A stretch of DNA of 64,000 nt from Martelella mediterranea (GCA_003001975.1 PVUG01000002.1:310001-374000); one strand, 5' to 3'. Positions 22,802 through 32,998 are shown, counted from the first letter of the stretch. Notes: generated by a model from the sequence alone, not told the origin. Translations and numbers: made by a program.

Positions 22802-25177
22802 ATGCGTACCCTTAAATCCTGGGCGCTTGACGCGCGTGACGCCAATGGCGTCACGCTCACCGTCGACGGCTCCCATTCGCTTCGGATCACCGTTCTCGAA
22901 GAGGCCCTCTTCCGGGTCTCACTGAAGAAGGCCGGCACATGGCGGCTGGACCGCACATGGTCGATCGCCCCGTCCGAAGACGTTCCCTTCGAAGGCCGGC
23001 CCCGCGACGACGCTTCCGGTTTCTCCCTGCCTGAGTTCACCTGCACCGAAGGCGAAACGCTGGTGATCGAGACGGCAAGCCTCAGGCTCACCATCGAAAA
23101 CCCGCTGACCATGCGCTGGGAAGCAAAACAGGCCGACGGCAGCTGGAAACTCGTGGCCGAAGAGCGGCCCACCGGCGCCTACATGCTCGGCATTCGCGAC
23201 CACCGCAACAGCCATTTCCTGCTGAGAAAACCCGGCGAAAAGGTCTACGGCCTCGGCGAAAAGGCGGGCGATCTCGAACGCTCCGGCCGCCGCTACGAGA
23301 TGCGCAATCTCGACGCCATGGGTTATAATGCCAAGACCACCGACCCGCTCTACAAGCACCTGCCCGTCACCTTCACCGTGACGCCGGATGCCGGGGCCTT
23401 CTCGGTTTTTTACGACAATCTCGCCTCGTGCTGGTTCGACCTCGGCAACGAGTTTGACAACTATCACAAGCCCTTCCGCGCCTATCGTGCGCTCGACGGC
23501 GACCTCGACTATTATTTCGCCTGGGCGCCGCAGATGCTGGATCTGGTGAAGGGCCACACACGCCTGACCGGCGGAACCGCCTTCATGCCGCGCTGGGCGC
23601 TCGGCTATTCCGGCTCGACCATGGCTTATACCGACCGGCCGAATGCGCAGGAAGAACTCGAAGGCTTTCTGTCGAAACTGTCGGAACACGATATTCCCTG
23701 CGACAGTTTCCAGATGTCGTCCGGCTACACCTCGATCGGCGCGAAGCGCTACGTCTTCAACTGGAATGACGAAAAATTCCCGGATGTCGAAGGCATGTCG
23801 GAAAAGTTCGCCGATGCCGGACTGACGCTGATCGCCAACATCAAGCCGGCGCTGCTGCAGGACCATCCCCGCTTCAATGAGGCGCTCGATGCTGGCCTGT
23901 TCGTCACCGACAGCGAGACCAATTCCTATGCGGATGCGGTCTACTGGGATGACAGCGGCGCTCATCTCGATTTCACCAACCCGGCCTCCGTCGCCTGGTG
24001 GCAGAAGGGCGTGACGGAGCAGCTGCTGAAAAAGGGCATCGCCTGCACCTGGAACGACAATAACGAATACGAAATCTGGGACGATGAAGCCCGCTGCAAC
24101 GGTTTCGGCAACGAAATCCCCGTCGCGCTGATCCGCCCCTTGCATTCGCTGCTGATGAGCCGCGCCTCGAAGGAAGCACAGGAAGCCTTCGACCCCGATC
24201 ACCGGCAATATCTTATCTCGCGCGCCGGGTGCCCCGGCATCCAGCGCTATGTCCAGACCTGGTCGGGCGACAATTACACCCGCTGGGAAACCGTGCGCTA
24301 CAATATCCGCATGGGCCTCTCCATGTCGCTGTCCGGCATTTACAATGTCGGCCACGATGTCGGCGGTTTTTCCGGCCCGAAACCGGAGCCGGAACTGTTC
24401 GTGCGCTGGGTCCAGAACGGCATTTTCCATCCGCGCTTCACCATCCACTCATGGAATGATGACGGCACGGCCAATGAAGCCTGGATGTATCCGGAGGTTC
24501 TGCCGCTGATCCGCGACGCGCTGAAGCTGCGCTACCGGCTGACGCCCTATCTCTACACGCTGACATGGCTTGCCACCACGGCCGATGAGCCGATGTTGCG
24601 CCCGACCTTCCTCGACCATCCGCATGACGCCCGCACGTTCGAGGAAACCGACGACTTCATGCTGGGCCGCGATCTTCTGGTCGCCAATGTGGTCGATAGC
24701 GGCGCGACCGCGCGGACGGTCTACCTGCCGGAGAATGAAACCGGCTGGTGGAATTTCTGGTCGGGCGAATATCACGCCCCCGGCACGGAAGTGACGCTGC
24801 CGGTGGACCTTGCCAGCATGCCGCTGTTCGTCCGCGCCGGTGCGGTGATCCCGCTTTCCGACGGCGCAGACCGCGCCAATGCCGGGGCCGACAAGGCCCG
24901 CACCCTCGCCGTTTTCCCGGTTCCAGGAGCGTTCTCATCCGAAACGGTCGAATATGAGGATGACGGCGACACCGTGCACTGGCGCGATCCATCCGCCCAT
25001 GCCGTGACGCGCTATGCGCTTTTCGGCGACGAGACCGGCCTGACGCTGAACTGGCAGCGCGAAGGCCGCTACACACCGGCCTACGAAAATGTCCGGATCC
25101 TCCTGCCTGAAGGTGAAAGCCGAAAGATTGCCGTCAACGGCATGGCCGACGCCAACGGCAAGACTGTCGGCCGCTGA
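22802..25177 (+). CDS. GH31 alpha-glycosidase of the glucuronide locus
   Basis: 791-aa cytosolic retaining alpha-glycosidase. The N-terminal beta-sandwich (1-230) carries KVYGLGEKAGDLERSGRRYE. The (beta/alpha)8 barrel has the nucleophile Asp419 in TWNDNNEYEIW and the acid/base Asp490 in TWSGDNYTRWE, preceded by SRAGCPGIQRY; beta domains close the protein. The WNDNNEYE form differs from the WxDMNE and KTDFGE forms of maltase and xylosidase subgroups, so the substrate cannot be named. No signal peptide is present, so it acts on imported sugars. Placed between dctM and uxuB, it probably removes an alpha-linked neutral sugar from a uronide (inference). Confidence 0.87.
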   Translation: MRTLKSWALDARDANGVTLTVDGSHSLRITVLEEALFRVSLKKAGTWRLDRTWSIAPSEDVPFEGRPRDDASGFSLPEFTCTEGETLVIETASLRLTIENPLTMRWEAKQADGSWKLVAEERPTGAYMLGIRDHRNSHFLLRKPGEKVYGLGEKAGDLERSGRRYEMRNLDAMGYNAKTTDPLYKHLPVTFTVTPDAGAFSVFYDNLASCWFDLGNEFDNYHKPFRAYRALDGDLDYYFAWAPQMLDLVKGHTRLTGGTAFMPRWALGYSGSTMAYTDRPNAQEELEGFLSKLSEHDIPCDSFQMSSGYTSIGAKRYVFNWNDEKFPDVEGMSEKFADAGLTLIANIKPALLQDHPRFNEALDAGLFVTDSETNSYADAVYWDDSGAHLDFTNPASVAWWQKGVTEQLLKKGIACTWNDNNEYEIWDDEARCNGFGNEIPVALIRPLHSLLMSRASKEAQEAFDPDHRQYLISRAGCPGIQRYVQTWSGDNYTRWETVRYNIRMGLSMSLSGIYNVGHDVGGFSGPKPEPELFVRWVQNGIFHPRFTIHSWNDDGTANEAWMYPEVLPLIRDALKLRYRLTPYLYTLTWLATTADEPMLRPTFLDHPHDARTFEETDDFMLGRDLLVANVVDSGATARTVYLPENETGWWNFWSGEYHAPGTEVTLPVDLASMPLFVRAGAVIPLSDGADRANAGADKARTLAVFPVPGAFSSETVEYEDDGDTVHWRDPSAHAVTRYALFGDETGLTLNWQREGRYTPAYENVRILLPEGESRKIAVNGMADANGKTVGR

Positions 25178-25275
25178 CCGACTTTTTGGGAGAGCTTCGG
25201 CTCTCCCCTTTTTCTTCACAAGCCCCATCGGCGAACGTGCCAGCCCGCACGCGCCGTTTTACGGAAGGAACCACC

Positions 25276-26736
25276 ATGTCCTCCAACCCTCTCCTCGATA
25301 ACGCTGCCGCCGATGTTCTGCGCCCGGACTACGACCGCTCCAGGGTCGAAGCGCGCATGTGCCATATCGGTTTCGGCGCGTTTCACCGCGCCCATCAGGC
25401 CGTTTATACCGACGACGTTCTGCGCGCCGGCGGAAACTGGGGTTATCGCGAAATTGAACTCAGAGGCCCGTCCGCGCCACTGAGAGAGCTGGCTGAACGC
25501 GACTACCTCTACAGTGTCGTCGAAAATGCCGCCGACGGGCAGAAAGCCCGGATTTCCGGTGCTGTCGTCGATCATCGCCATATGGAAGACTGCGGACCGC
25601 AAGGCATCGTCAACGCCATTGCCGACGAAAACATCGCGCTGGTGTCCATCACGGTGACGGAAAAGGGCTATACGCTCGGCGCCGACGGCGGCCTCGACTT
25701 CGACAATCCGGACGTGAAAGCCGACCTTGCAAACCCGGATCAGCCGCGATCGGTTGTCGGCATTCTGGTGGCTGCCCTTGAGGCCCGCAGAAAGGCGGGG
25801 CTGCCGCCCTTTACGGTTCTCTCCTGTGACAACCTGCCCTCAAACGGCCATCTGGCGCGCCGCGCCGTGATCGATTTTGCCCGCGCCCGCGACAAGGCGC
25901 TGGCCGACTGGATCGAGGACAATGGCCGCTTCCCCTCGACCATGGTCGACCGCATCGTTCCGGCAATGACCGAGGAAAGCTATAACCTGCTTGCCGAGCG
26001 GATCGGTACGGAAGACCCTGCCGGCATCGTCTGCGAACCCTTCCGCCAATGGGTGATCGAGGATGATTTCGTCGCCGGTCGGCCGGACTGGGACCGCGCC
26101 GGCGCCACATTCACCAATGACGTCGTGCCCTATGAGAACATGAAGCTCAGAATGCTGAACGGCTCGCATTCCTTCCTCGCCTATCTAGGCTATCTTGGCG
26201 GCTATGAAGCCATTGCCGAGACCATGGAAGACGAGGCCTATCGCAAGGCCGCCCGCGACCTGATGGGCAAGGAGCAGATCCCCACCCTCGAGGCTCCCGA
26301 AGGCATCGACCTCGATGACTACGCCGATGCCCTGATTGCCCGCTTTCAGAACCCCGCGATCCGTCACCGCACATGGCAGATCGCCATGGACGGCAGCCAG
26401 AAACTGCCGCAGCGCGCCCTCCAGTCGATCGCCCATCATCTGAAGAACGGCACCCCCTGCCCGCGGCTGACACTGCTGGTCGCAGGCTGGATCCGCTATG
26501 TTTCGGGCACCGACGAAAACGGAGAAGCCATCGACGTGCGCGATCCTCTGGCTGACAAGCTGAAGACGCTCGCCAATGGCGGCACCGCTGCCGAACGCGT
26601 GGAGAGGGTCGTTGCCGGTTCCGGCATTTTCCCCGCCGCGCTCGCACAAGACGCCGCCTTCAAGGCCAGCCTTTCGGAAAACCTTGAAGGCCTCGACGAA
26701 AAAGGCGCACGCAGAATGGTGGCCGAACTGTCCTGA
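25276..26736 (+). CDS. uxuB: D-fructuronate/mannonate oxidoreductase (UxuB-like, mannitol dehydrogenase family)
   Basis: 486-aa long-chain polyol dehydrogenase. The N-terminal nucleotide part starts at HIGFGAFHRAHQAVYTDDVL. The catalytic signature K-x4-N-x2-H-S is present as KLRMLNGSHSFLAYLG. The C-terminal domain has TLLVAGWIRYVSG. The neighbour uxuA makes fructuronate reductase (fructuronate to D-mannonate with NADH) the likely reaction over mannitol or arabinitol dehydrogenase, which share the fold. The ATG at 25276 has GGAAGGAA at good spacing. It is the last gene of the plus arm. A uronate isomerase (uxaC), needed to reach fructuronate from glucuronate, is not in the window. Confidence 0.88.
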   Translation: MSSNPLLDNAAADVLRPDYDRSRVEARMCHIGFGAFHRAHQAVYTDDVLRAGGNWGYREIELRGPSAPLRELAERDYLYSVVENAADGQKARISGAVVDHRHMEDCGPQGIVNAIADENIALVSITVTEKGYTLGADGGLDFDNPDVKADLANPDQPRSVVGILVAALEARRKAGLPPFTVLSCDNLPSNGHLARRAVIDFARARDKALADWIEDNGRFPSTMVDRIVPAMTEESYNLLAERIGTEDPAGIVCEPFRQWVIEDDFVAGRPDWDRAGATFTNDVVPYENMKLRMLNGSHSFLAYLGYLGGYEAIAETMEDEAYRKAARDLMGKEQIPTLEAPEGIDLDDYADALIARFQNPAIRHRTWQIAMDGSQKLPQRALQSIAHHLKNGTPCPRLTLLVAGWIRYVSGTDENGEAIDVRDPLADKLKTLANGGTAAERVERVVAGSGIFPAALAQDAAFKASLSENLEGLDEKGARRMVAELS

Positions 26737-26817
26737 GGCCCGGCCTGCAAGGCCATTGTTGCGCGCCGTGGCCATCCCGGCGCGCATCATATGTGCCCTG
26801 ATTATCGGTTTCCGGTA

Positions 26818-27930
26818 TTACTGGAGAAACCTGCGGAAATAGCGCAGGGAGATGGCAAACAGAATGGCCGCGATGGCCGCAAGCCACAGCATTTGCGGCC
26901 AGACCACATCCAGCCCCGCGCCGCGAAACAGGATCGACTGCGCAAGAATGACATAGTGCGTGTTGGGCGCAGCCAGCATGATGTTCTGCACGATGTCCGG
27001 CATCGATTCACGCGGGGTCTGGGAGCCTGAAAGGATCTGGAGCGGCAACAGCACCAGGATCATCATGATCCCGAATTGCGGCATCGTTTTTGCAAACGTC
27101 GCCAGCAATATCCCGAGCGATGCGGTGGCAAACAGATGCAAGGCCGTGCCGACCAGAAACAGCGTCAGCGATCCCTGAAGCGGGATGCCCAGCACCCAGC
27201 CGCACATAACAACGGTCGCAAAGAGCGTACCGAGCAGCACCACAAGGCTCATCGACCATAATTTGCTGACCATGATTTCCAGTGCCGTCACCGGCATGAC
27301 CAGAAGATGCTCGATCGTGCCGTGCTCGCGCTCACGGATCAACGCGGCGCCGGGCAGGATCAGCGCCAGCAGCGTCACGCTGTTGGAGACGCCCATCACG
27401 GCCTGGAACCAGCCGCTGTTGAGAACCGGATTGAACCGCGCGCGCAGCACCAGTTCAGCCGGCGGAGGCTGGCCGCTCCCGCCGGGATCGACAAACGCCG
27501 CCACCTCGTCGGAAACGATGGTCTGCACATAGCCCGCGCCGGAAAAGGCCTGTGTCATCTGCGTGGCATCGACATTGAGCTGAATTTCCGGGCGCTTGCC
27601 CGCCAAAACATCGCTCTGGAAATCTGGCGGAATGTCGAGGGCGAAGGTGTCCAGCCCCTCATCCATGCGCCGGTCCATTTCATCCCACCCGATAATCGAA
27701 GGCTCGGAAAAATAGGGCGGCTGAAAGGCATGGATGATCCGCGTCGACAGCGGTGAGCCGTCTTCATCGACAATGGCGATCGGCGCGTGGTTCAGCACTT
27801 CGCTTTCCATCTGTGCCGATGACTGAATTTGAAAGGTGAAGGAAAACAGGATCAGAAACATCATGATCGGATCGCGCAGAAGCCCGCGGATTTCCTTGAT
27901 GCCCAATTGCAGCACATTGCCGAAATCCAT
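26818..27930 (-). CDS. ABC-2 type transporter permease (YhhJ/YbhR-like)
   Basis: 370-aa inner-membrane half transporter. The first membrane helix (about residues 22-40) is followed by a long periplasmic domain (about 40-175, with NHAPIAIVDEDGSPLSTRII) and five C-terminal helices. The ABC-2 signature is LIREREHGTIEHLLVMPVTA, LEIMVSKLW. It is the last gene of the exporter operon, 1 bp after the ATPase fusion. Together with the permease half of that fusion it would make a heterodimeric pore. Substrates in this family are drugs or polyamine-like cations; the actual one here is unknown. Confidence 0.9.
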   Translation of the reverse strand: MDFGNVLQLGIKEIRGLLRDPIMMFLILFSFTFQIQSSAQMESEVLNHAPIAIVDEDGSPLSTRIIHAFQPPYFSEPSIIGWDEMDRRMDEGLDTFALDIPPDFQSDVLAGKRPEIQLNVDATQMTQAFSGAGYVQTIVSDEVAAFVDPGGSGQPPPAELVLRARFNPVLNSGWFQAVMGVSNSVTLLALILPGAALIREREHGTIEHLLVMPVTALEIMVSKLWSMSLVVLLGTLFATVVMCGWVLGIPLQGSLTLFLVGTALHLFATASLGILLATFAKTMPQFGIMMILVLLPLQILSGSQTPRESMPDIVQNIMLAAPNTHYVILAQSILFRGAGLDVVWPQMLWLAAIAAILFAISLRYFRRFLQ

Positions 27931-27931
27931 C

Positions 27932-30664
27932 CTATTTCTCCTGCTTTCGCATCAGCAGCACGCCAATGCCGATCAGGACGGGGATCGACAGCGCCAGCGG
28001 CATCAGCGTTCCCGAAAGTTCGGCAAATCCAAGCCCCTTGGAAAAGGCGCCGCGGGAGATCGTCATGAAATGCGTCGTCGGATATATTTTCGAAATCACG
28101 GAACTGATGCCGGTGAGCGACGAAACGGGTGAAATCATGCCCGAAAACTGCACGGCCGGCAGCAGCGTTCCAAGCGCCGTCGCAAAAATGGCCGCAAGCT
28201 GGCTTTTCACGAATGCCGAGATCACCAGCCCCATGGCGGTCGCCGCCGATACGTAAAGAACACCGGCGGCAAAATAAAAAACGCGGTCTCCGGTAAACGG
28301 CACCCTGAACAGCAGGATCGCCATCGCCGTCAGCAGTGCGAAATTGAGGATGGCGATCACCGTGTAGGGGATCAGCTTTCCAAGGAGGAATTCCAGCCGG
28401 GTCACCGGCGTCACATAAAGATTGGTGATCGACCCCAGTTCCCGTTCACGCACCACCGACAGCGTCGAAAGCATTGCCGGGATCAGCAGCAACAGCAGAG
28501 GAATGACGGCAGGCACCATGGCGACAAGGCTCTTGACGTCGGGGTTATAGCGATAGCGCAATTGCAGGGCAAAGTCTCCGGCAACGGCATCGGCGCCGAA
28601 TTCGCTGCGCATCCGGTCGGCCAGCCAGCTCTGATACATGCCCTGCACATAGCCCCTGACCGTCTCGGCGCGCGTCGGGTTCGAACCGTCAAACCAGCCT
28701 CCGATCCCCACGGGCCCGCCGCGCAGCAGATCGCGGCCGAACCCCGGCGGAATTTCCAGCGCAAGGTCCAGACCGCCCGCGCGCATCCGGTGATCCATCT
28801 GCGCATAGTCCGTCAGCGGTTCCTGTTCGATGAAATAGCGCGATCCGGCGATCTGGTCGGTAAAGTCGCGGCTGATGGAGGAATCGTCATAGTCGAGAAC
28901 GGCGAAGGTCAGATCCTCGACATCCATGTTGATGCCATAGCCGATCACCAGCATCAGGATCAGCGATCCGAGGATCGCCAGCGCGCTGCGGATCGGGTCG
29001 CGCCGCAATTCCAGGGATTCGCGCATCGCATAGCTGAACATGCGGCGCGGGTCGAACCGGGGCGCCCTGGCCGTGGCGGCCTCCGGCTGCGCTTCAACCG
29101 GGGTTTCTTCGGCAACGGAAACGTCTTCTCCGGTCGCCTCTTCGAGATAGCTGATGAATGCTTCTTCCAGCGATGCCGCCCCGCTGGCGCTGATGATATC
29201 GTCCGGCCGGTCCGAAACCAGAACCTGACCGGCATGCATCAGCGAAATCCGGTCGCAAAGCGCCGCCTCGTTCATGAAATGCGTCGACACGAAGATGGTC
29301 ACGCCCTCGCCGCGCGACAGTTCCGCAAGATGGCGCCAGAACACATCGCGGGCCACCGGATCGACCCCGGATGTCGGTTCGTCGAGAATCAGAATGTCCG
29401 GTGCGTGGATCATCGCAACAGCGAGAGACAGGCGCTGGCGGATGCCGAGAGGAAGCGCGTCGGGCCGGGCGTCCATCACGCCCGACAATTCGAACCGGTC
29501 GGCCATTTCGGCAATACGGGCGGGTATTAACGCCGCATCCAGCCTGAAAAGCCGCGCATGCATGTCGAGGTTCTGCGCGACCGTCAGTTCGCCGTAGAGC
29601 GAAAACGACTGGCTCATATAGCCGATGCGCCGGCGGACAGCGAGGTCATGGGGATCGACCGGCGAACCGAACAGTTTTGCTGTGCCTTCGCTGACCGGGA
29701 GAAGGCCGGTCAGCATTTTCATCGTCGTGGTCTTGCCGCAGCCATTGGAGCCGAGAAATCCGAAAATCTCTCCCTTGGCGATCTGGAAGCTGACATGGTC
29801 AACAGCCGTAAAATCCCCGAAACGCTTGGTCAGGCCTTCGGCTTCTATGGCGAAATCGCCGCCGTCATGTTCGGCCATCGGCGGTATCGTCACGCCTTCA
29901 TGGCCCCGGCGGTTTTCCTCGGGCAGGAGCGCGATAAAGGCTTTGTCGAGGTCGCGCGTACCCGTCTGCGTCATCAGATCGGCGGGCGTGCCGGTGGCAA
30001 GCACACGGCCCGCATTCATCGCCACCAGCCAGTCAAAACGGGTCGCTTCCTCCATATAAGCGGTCGCGACGATCACGCTCATGCCCGGCCGGCCGGCGCG
30101 AATATGATCGATCAGCTCCCAGAACTGGCGGCGCGAAAGCGGATCGACACCGGTGGTCGGCTCATCGAGGATCAGAAGGTCGGGATCGTGGATCAGCGCG
30201 CAGCACAGGCCCAGTTTCTGCTTCATGCCGCCGGAGAGATTGCCCGCCGGGCGATCGCGGAAGGCTTCCAGCCCGGTTGCGGTGAGCAGTTGCGCGATAC
30301 GCGCCTCGCGTTCGGCGCGGGCGTGGCCGAAAAGACGGCCGAAGAAATCGACATTCTCGAAGACCGACAGCGTGTGGTAGAGATTTTTCCCCAGCCCCTG
30401 CGGCATATAGGCAATGCGCGGGCAGACAGCCTGCCGGTGACCGGCCGAGCGCATATCGCCGCCCAGAACATGCAGCCCGCCCGCCTGCAATGCCCGTGCG
30501 CCGGAGATCAGCGCCAGAAGAGAAGACTTGCCGACGCCATCCGGGCCGATCAGGCCGACCATTTTTCCCGCCGGAACGACAAGCGAAACATCGTCCAGCG
30601 CCTGAACCCTGCGATAGGACAGGCTCACGCCCTCAACTGTTACGACCGGATCGGTATCAGTCAT
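27932..30664 (-). CDS. Double ABC ATPase fused to ABC-2 permease (RbbA/YhiH-like)
   Basis: 910-aa fusion. The first ATPase (about residues 5-235) has Walker [10 protein letters not shown], signature [12 protein letters not shown] and Walker [13 protein letters not shown]. The second (about 260-500) has Walker [10 protein letters not shown], a degenerate signature [12 protein letters not shown], and [11 protein letters not shown]. The C-terminal ABC-2 membrane part (about 550-910) has a periplasmic insert and [20 protein letters not shown]. The start at 30664 overlaps the HlyD stop (ATGA). The signature LSGGQ is altered in the second ATPase, so the two sites are probably asymmetric. It forms the exporter core with the neighbouring HlyD protein and second permease. 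Confidence 0.9.
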   Translation of the reverse strand: MTDTDPVVTVEGVSLSYRRVQALDDVSLVVPAGKMVGLIGPDGVGKSSLLALISGARALQAGGLHVLGGDMRSAGHRQAVCPRIAYMPQGLGKNLYHTLSVFENVDFFGRLFGHARAEREARIAQLLTATGLEAFRDRPAGNLSGGMKQKLGLCCALIHDPDLLILDEPTTGVDPLSRRQFWELIDHIRAGRPGMSVIVATAYMEEATRFDWLVAMNAGRVLATGTPADLMTQTGTRDLDKAFIALLPEENRRGHEGVTIPPMAEHDGGDFAIEAEGLTKRFGDFTAVDHVSFQIAKGEIFGFLGSNGCGKTTTMKMLTGLLPVSEGTAKLFGSPVDPHDLAVRRRIGYMSQSFSLYGELTVAQNLDMHARLFRLDAALIPARIAEMADRFELSGVMDARPDALPLGIRQRLSLAVAMIHAPDILILDEPTSGVDPVARDVFWRHLAELSRGEGVTIFVSTHFMNEAALCDRISLMHAGQVLVSDRPDDIISASGAASLEEAFISYLEEATGEDVSVAEETPVEAQPEAATARAPRFDPRRMFSYAMRESLELRRDPIRSALAILGSLILMLVIGYGINMDVEDLTFAVLDYDDSSISRDFTDQIAGSRYFIEQEPLTDYAQMDHRMRAGGLDLALEIPPGFGRDLLRGGPVGIGGWFDGSNPTRAETVRGYVQGMYQSWLADRMRSEFGADAVAGDFALQLRYRYNPDVKSLVAMVPAVIPLLLLLIPAMLSTLSVVRERELGSITNLYVTPVTRLEFLLGKLIPYTVIAILNFALLTAMAILLFRVPFTGDRVFYFAAGVLYVSAATAMGLVISAFVKSQLAAIFATALGTLLPAVQFSGMISPVSSLTGISSVISKIYPTTHFMTISRGAFSKGLGFAELSGTLMPLALSIPVLIGIGVLLMRKQEK

Positions 30665-31725
30665 TGGATCAGGTTCTGCTGCAGGAAGTCCGGCCATTCG
30701 GCATCGGGAGCGAGCTTGACATAGGCCATGCCCGGCAGGCCGGTTTTCACCTGCGTCATATATTGCTCCAGCAATTCAGGTGCGATCCGCGCCCTGACGC
30801 GGAAGGCCAGTTTCAGTCGCTCCTCCTCGGTTTCCACCGTTCGCGGGGTGAACTGGGCGGTATCGGAAACGAACGAGACGGTCGCCGGAATGACGATATC
30901 AGGCGCGGCATCCATGATGAGGCGCACTTCGGAGCCAAGCGCCACGCGCCCTGCTTCTGCCGTCGGCAGGAATATATTCATATAGACGTCCGACACATCG
31001 ATCATGTTGATGACGCGGCCGCCCGATCCGATGACCTCTCCGGGCTCGGCCAGCCGGTACTGAACCCGCCCGTCGCGCGGGGCCACGAGGGTGGCATCGG
31101 CAATCTGCACGTCGATGCGCGCCACCGAGGCTTTGGCCGCCGTCACGGCAGCCTCGGCATCGACCACCTGCGCCCGGGCCGAGGTGATGGCCGCTTTTGC
31201 AGCGGCAACCGATGCCCGGGCTGAGGCCAGCGCCGCGTTGGCGCGGCGCTCGGCGGAACGGTCATCATCAAGAACCTGCCGGGAAATCGTTTCACGCGCG
31301 GCAAGCTGCTCCGAACGCTCAAGCCGTGCGGCTGCGGCATCCAGCTCGGCCTGCCGGACATCGACATTCGCCTGCGCGGCATCCAGTTCCGCATTGCGCT
31401 GTTCGACGATGCTTTCGGCGGTTTCAATCGCGATTTCCGCGCGGCGCTGCTGCGCCTGCGCTTCGGTTTTCTGCGCTTCCAACTCGGCGGTATCCATCCG
31501 GGCCAGGGTCTCGCCTGCAACGACAAAATCGCCTTCCCGTGGAAAAACGGCTTCGATGCGGCCGCCGGTTTTGGCGGCGACATCGATGTCGACGGCTTCC
31601 AGACGCCCGTTGCCGCGGGCAATGCCCTCCGGCATGTCGCTCGTACTGGCCTGCTGCCAGATAAACCAGCCAGCGCCGCCAGCCACCAATATTGCAACAA
31701 TGAACCATTTCAGACGTGTCTTCAT
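30661..31725 (-). CDS. HlyD-family periplasmic adaptor (membrane fusion protein)
   Basis: 354 aa. An N-terminal membrane anchor ([23 protein letters not shown]) is followed by a biotinyl-lipoyl half ([34 protein letters not shown]), a very Ala-rich coiled-coil hairpin (about 85-210), the second lipoyl half ([20 protein letters not shown]) and a beta-barrel ([15 protein letters not shown]). This is the YhiI/YbhG type. It links the inner-membrane ABC pump to an outer-membrane channel, which is not encoded here. The ATG at 31725 has GGGGAGTGAG upstream. It is the first structural gene after marR. Confidence 0.92.
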   Translation of the reverse strand: MKTRLKWFIVAILVAGGAGWFIWQQASTSDMPEGIARGNGRLEAVDIDVAAKTGGRIEAVFPREGDFVVAGETLARMDTAELEAQKTEAQAQQRRAEIAIETAESIVEQRNAELDAAQANVDVRQAELDAAAARLERSEQLAARETISRQVLDDDRSAERRANAALASARASVAAAKAAITSARAQVVDAEAAVTAAKASVARIDVQIADATLVAPRDGRVQYRLAEPGEVIGSGGRVINMIDVSDVYMNIFLPTAEAGRVALGSEVRLIMDAAPDIVIPATVSFVSDTAQFTPRTVETEEERLKLAFRVRARIAPELLEQYMTQVKTGLPGMAYVKLAPDAEWPDFLQQNLIQ

Positions 31726-31761
31726 CTCACTCCCCACACAACGCCCGGCGCCAGTCTCGTA

Positions 31762-32292
31762 TCAGTCCCCCGAACCGGACTGAAGTTTCAGTTCATCGGC
31801 TGGCGGTGTCCCAGAAGCAGGCACGGATGCGATTTCCGCCCCGCAGAATTGCGCTGTTGCATCTTGAATTTTCCGCAGATATTGCCGGATGGCCTCAAGC
31901 TCGCTGTTGCTCAGCCCTTTCGTCGCCTCGGTATGATGCTCATGCAGGATACGATAGAGCCTGAGTGGTTCGGCAACAGCGGCTTCATTCAGCGTCACCA
32001 GAACGCCGCGCCGGTCTGAGGGATTGGGCACCCTGGCAATGAAACCGCCGTTTTCCAGCCGGGTCAGCAAGGCCGAAACCGCACCGGATGTCAGCCCCAG
32101 AAAACCCGACAGATCCTTTGGACTCATCGGTTTTCCGGCATCACTCAGCACGCAGACCGCCCTGAAATCCGTGGCATGCATTCCGCTCGAACTGGCCGAG
32201 CGGGCATAGCAAATCTCGATCTGCTGGATCAGGCCCAGAAGCGCAATTCCGGTTTCGCGGACGCCGTCATTCCTGTCATCGAAAGTCTTCAT
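31762..32292 (-). CDS. MarR-family regulator of the exporter operon
   Basis: 176 aa. A winged HTH is visible (MSPKDLSGFLGLTSGAVSAL, LTRLENGGFIARVPNPSDRR with the wing GVLVTL), flanked by dimerisation helices. It lies 36 bp upstream of the HlyD gene on the same strand and is surely co-transcribed, so it is an autoregulated repressor of the pump in the usual MarR manner (inference). The C-terminal 25 residues are Pro/Ser-rich and not part of the fold. The effector is unknown. Confidence 0.9.
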   Translation of the reverse strand: MKTFDDRNDGVRETGIALLGLIQQIEICYARSASSSGMHATDFRAVCVLSDAGKPMSPKDLSGFLGLTSGAVSALLTRLENGGFIARVPNPSDRRGVLVTLNEAAVAEPLRLYRILHEHHTEATKGLSNSELEAIRQYLRKIQDATAQFCGAEIASVPASGTPPADELKLQSGSGD

Positions 32293-32295
32293 AAT

Positions 32296-32311
32296 TTTAT
32301 TTAATCATAAA
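32296..32311. promoter_or_regulatory. Possible MarR operator
   Basis: TTTAT-TTAATC-ATAAA dyad, in an A/T-rich stretch 3 bp before the marR start codon. The short arms make this tentative. Confidence 0.35.
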
Positions 32312-32341
32312 GTATCTTGACAGTGAAGCTAAATACGCCCG

Positions 32342-32956
32342 TCACGAACCCATGCGTGGCCCCTGCGCCTGACCGTGCGTCAGAATGCCGGTCAGCGCGA
32401 CAATTTCGCGTTCGAGTGTTTCCATCGGCACGCCGACGAACCGGTTTTCAACACTGATGGCAATGACGCCGTGAACCGCGCCGAAAAAGGTGCGGGCGCG
32501 ATCGGTGATCTCTTCCTGGCTGGCGTCGGGCATCAGCCGGGCAAGCGGCGCGGCAATCTTTGCCATCAGCGTGGCGACTTCCTCGCCCAGCCAGACCGGA
32601 ACCGTTGCGCCTTCCGGCATGTGATGCTCGAACAAAGCGGCCCAGAGATTGCGGTTTGCGGCGACAAAACGCAGATAGGCCAGCCCGAGCGCCTCGAAGG
32701 CCCGGTCATCGGCCACACCTGCAAGAGCCGTATCCATCTCCGCCTCGATTGCCTGCAATGTCTGGAAATTGACATGCAGGATCAGCGTGTCGATATCATC
32801 GAAAATCGTGTAGAGGCTGCCGAGCGCGCATCCCGTCTTCGCGGCGATGTCGCGGGCACGCAATCCCTTCAGCCCACCCTCGGCAATCAGCGACCGCGTT
32901 GCCGTGATCAGCGCCGATTTGAGTGCATCGCGTTTGGCTTCCCGCTTTCCGGCCAT
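32342..32956 (-). CDS. TetR-family regulator
   Basis: 204 aa. The N-terminal HTH (LITATRSLIAEGGLKGLRAR, DIAAKTGCALGSLYTIFDDI) is followed by a TetR C-terminal domain (WHG-like, LGLAYLRFVAANRNLWAALF). The ATG at 32956 is preferred, since GGAGATCGAGG precedes it and it gives the usual distance to the HTH; upstream in-frame starts would overlap operator 1. It is divergent from the lysophospholipid acyltransferase fusion, and three identical GAACAATGTTC sites fill the promoter region, so it most likely represses both. A fatty-acid or acyl-CoA type ligand is plausible but unproven. Confidence 0.9.
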   Translation of the reverse strand: MAGKREAKRDALKSALITATRSLIAEGGLKGLRARDIAAKTGCALGSLYTIFDDIDTLILHVNFQTLQAIEAEMDTALAGVADDRAFEALGLAYLRFVAANRNLWAALFEHHMPEGATVPVWLGEEVATLMAKIAAPLARLMPDASQEEITDRARTFFGAVHGVIAISVENRFVGVPMETLEREIVALTGILTHGQAQGPRMGS

Positions 32957-32976
32957 CGCCTCGATCTCCAAAAAAA

Positions 32977-32987
32977 GAACAATGTTC
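32977..32987. promoter_or_regulatory. TetR operator site 1
   Basis: GAACAATGTTC, dyad with arms GAACA/TGTTC around a single A, 21 bp before the tetR start codon. Confidence 0.75.
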
Positions 32988-32998
32988 ATTTTTATCTT

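Noticed and set aside
22919-24448. 509-codon open frame antisense to the GH31 gene
   Set aside because: Shadow frame; the sense gene has complete catalytic motifs and the antisense translation is low-complexity.
28562-29530. 322-codon open frame antisense to the ABC fusion
   Set aside because: Mirror of a gene with intact Walker and signature motifs; no family match.
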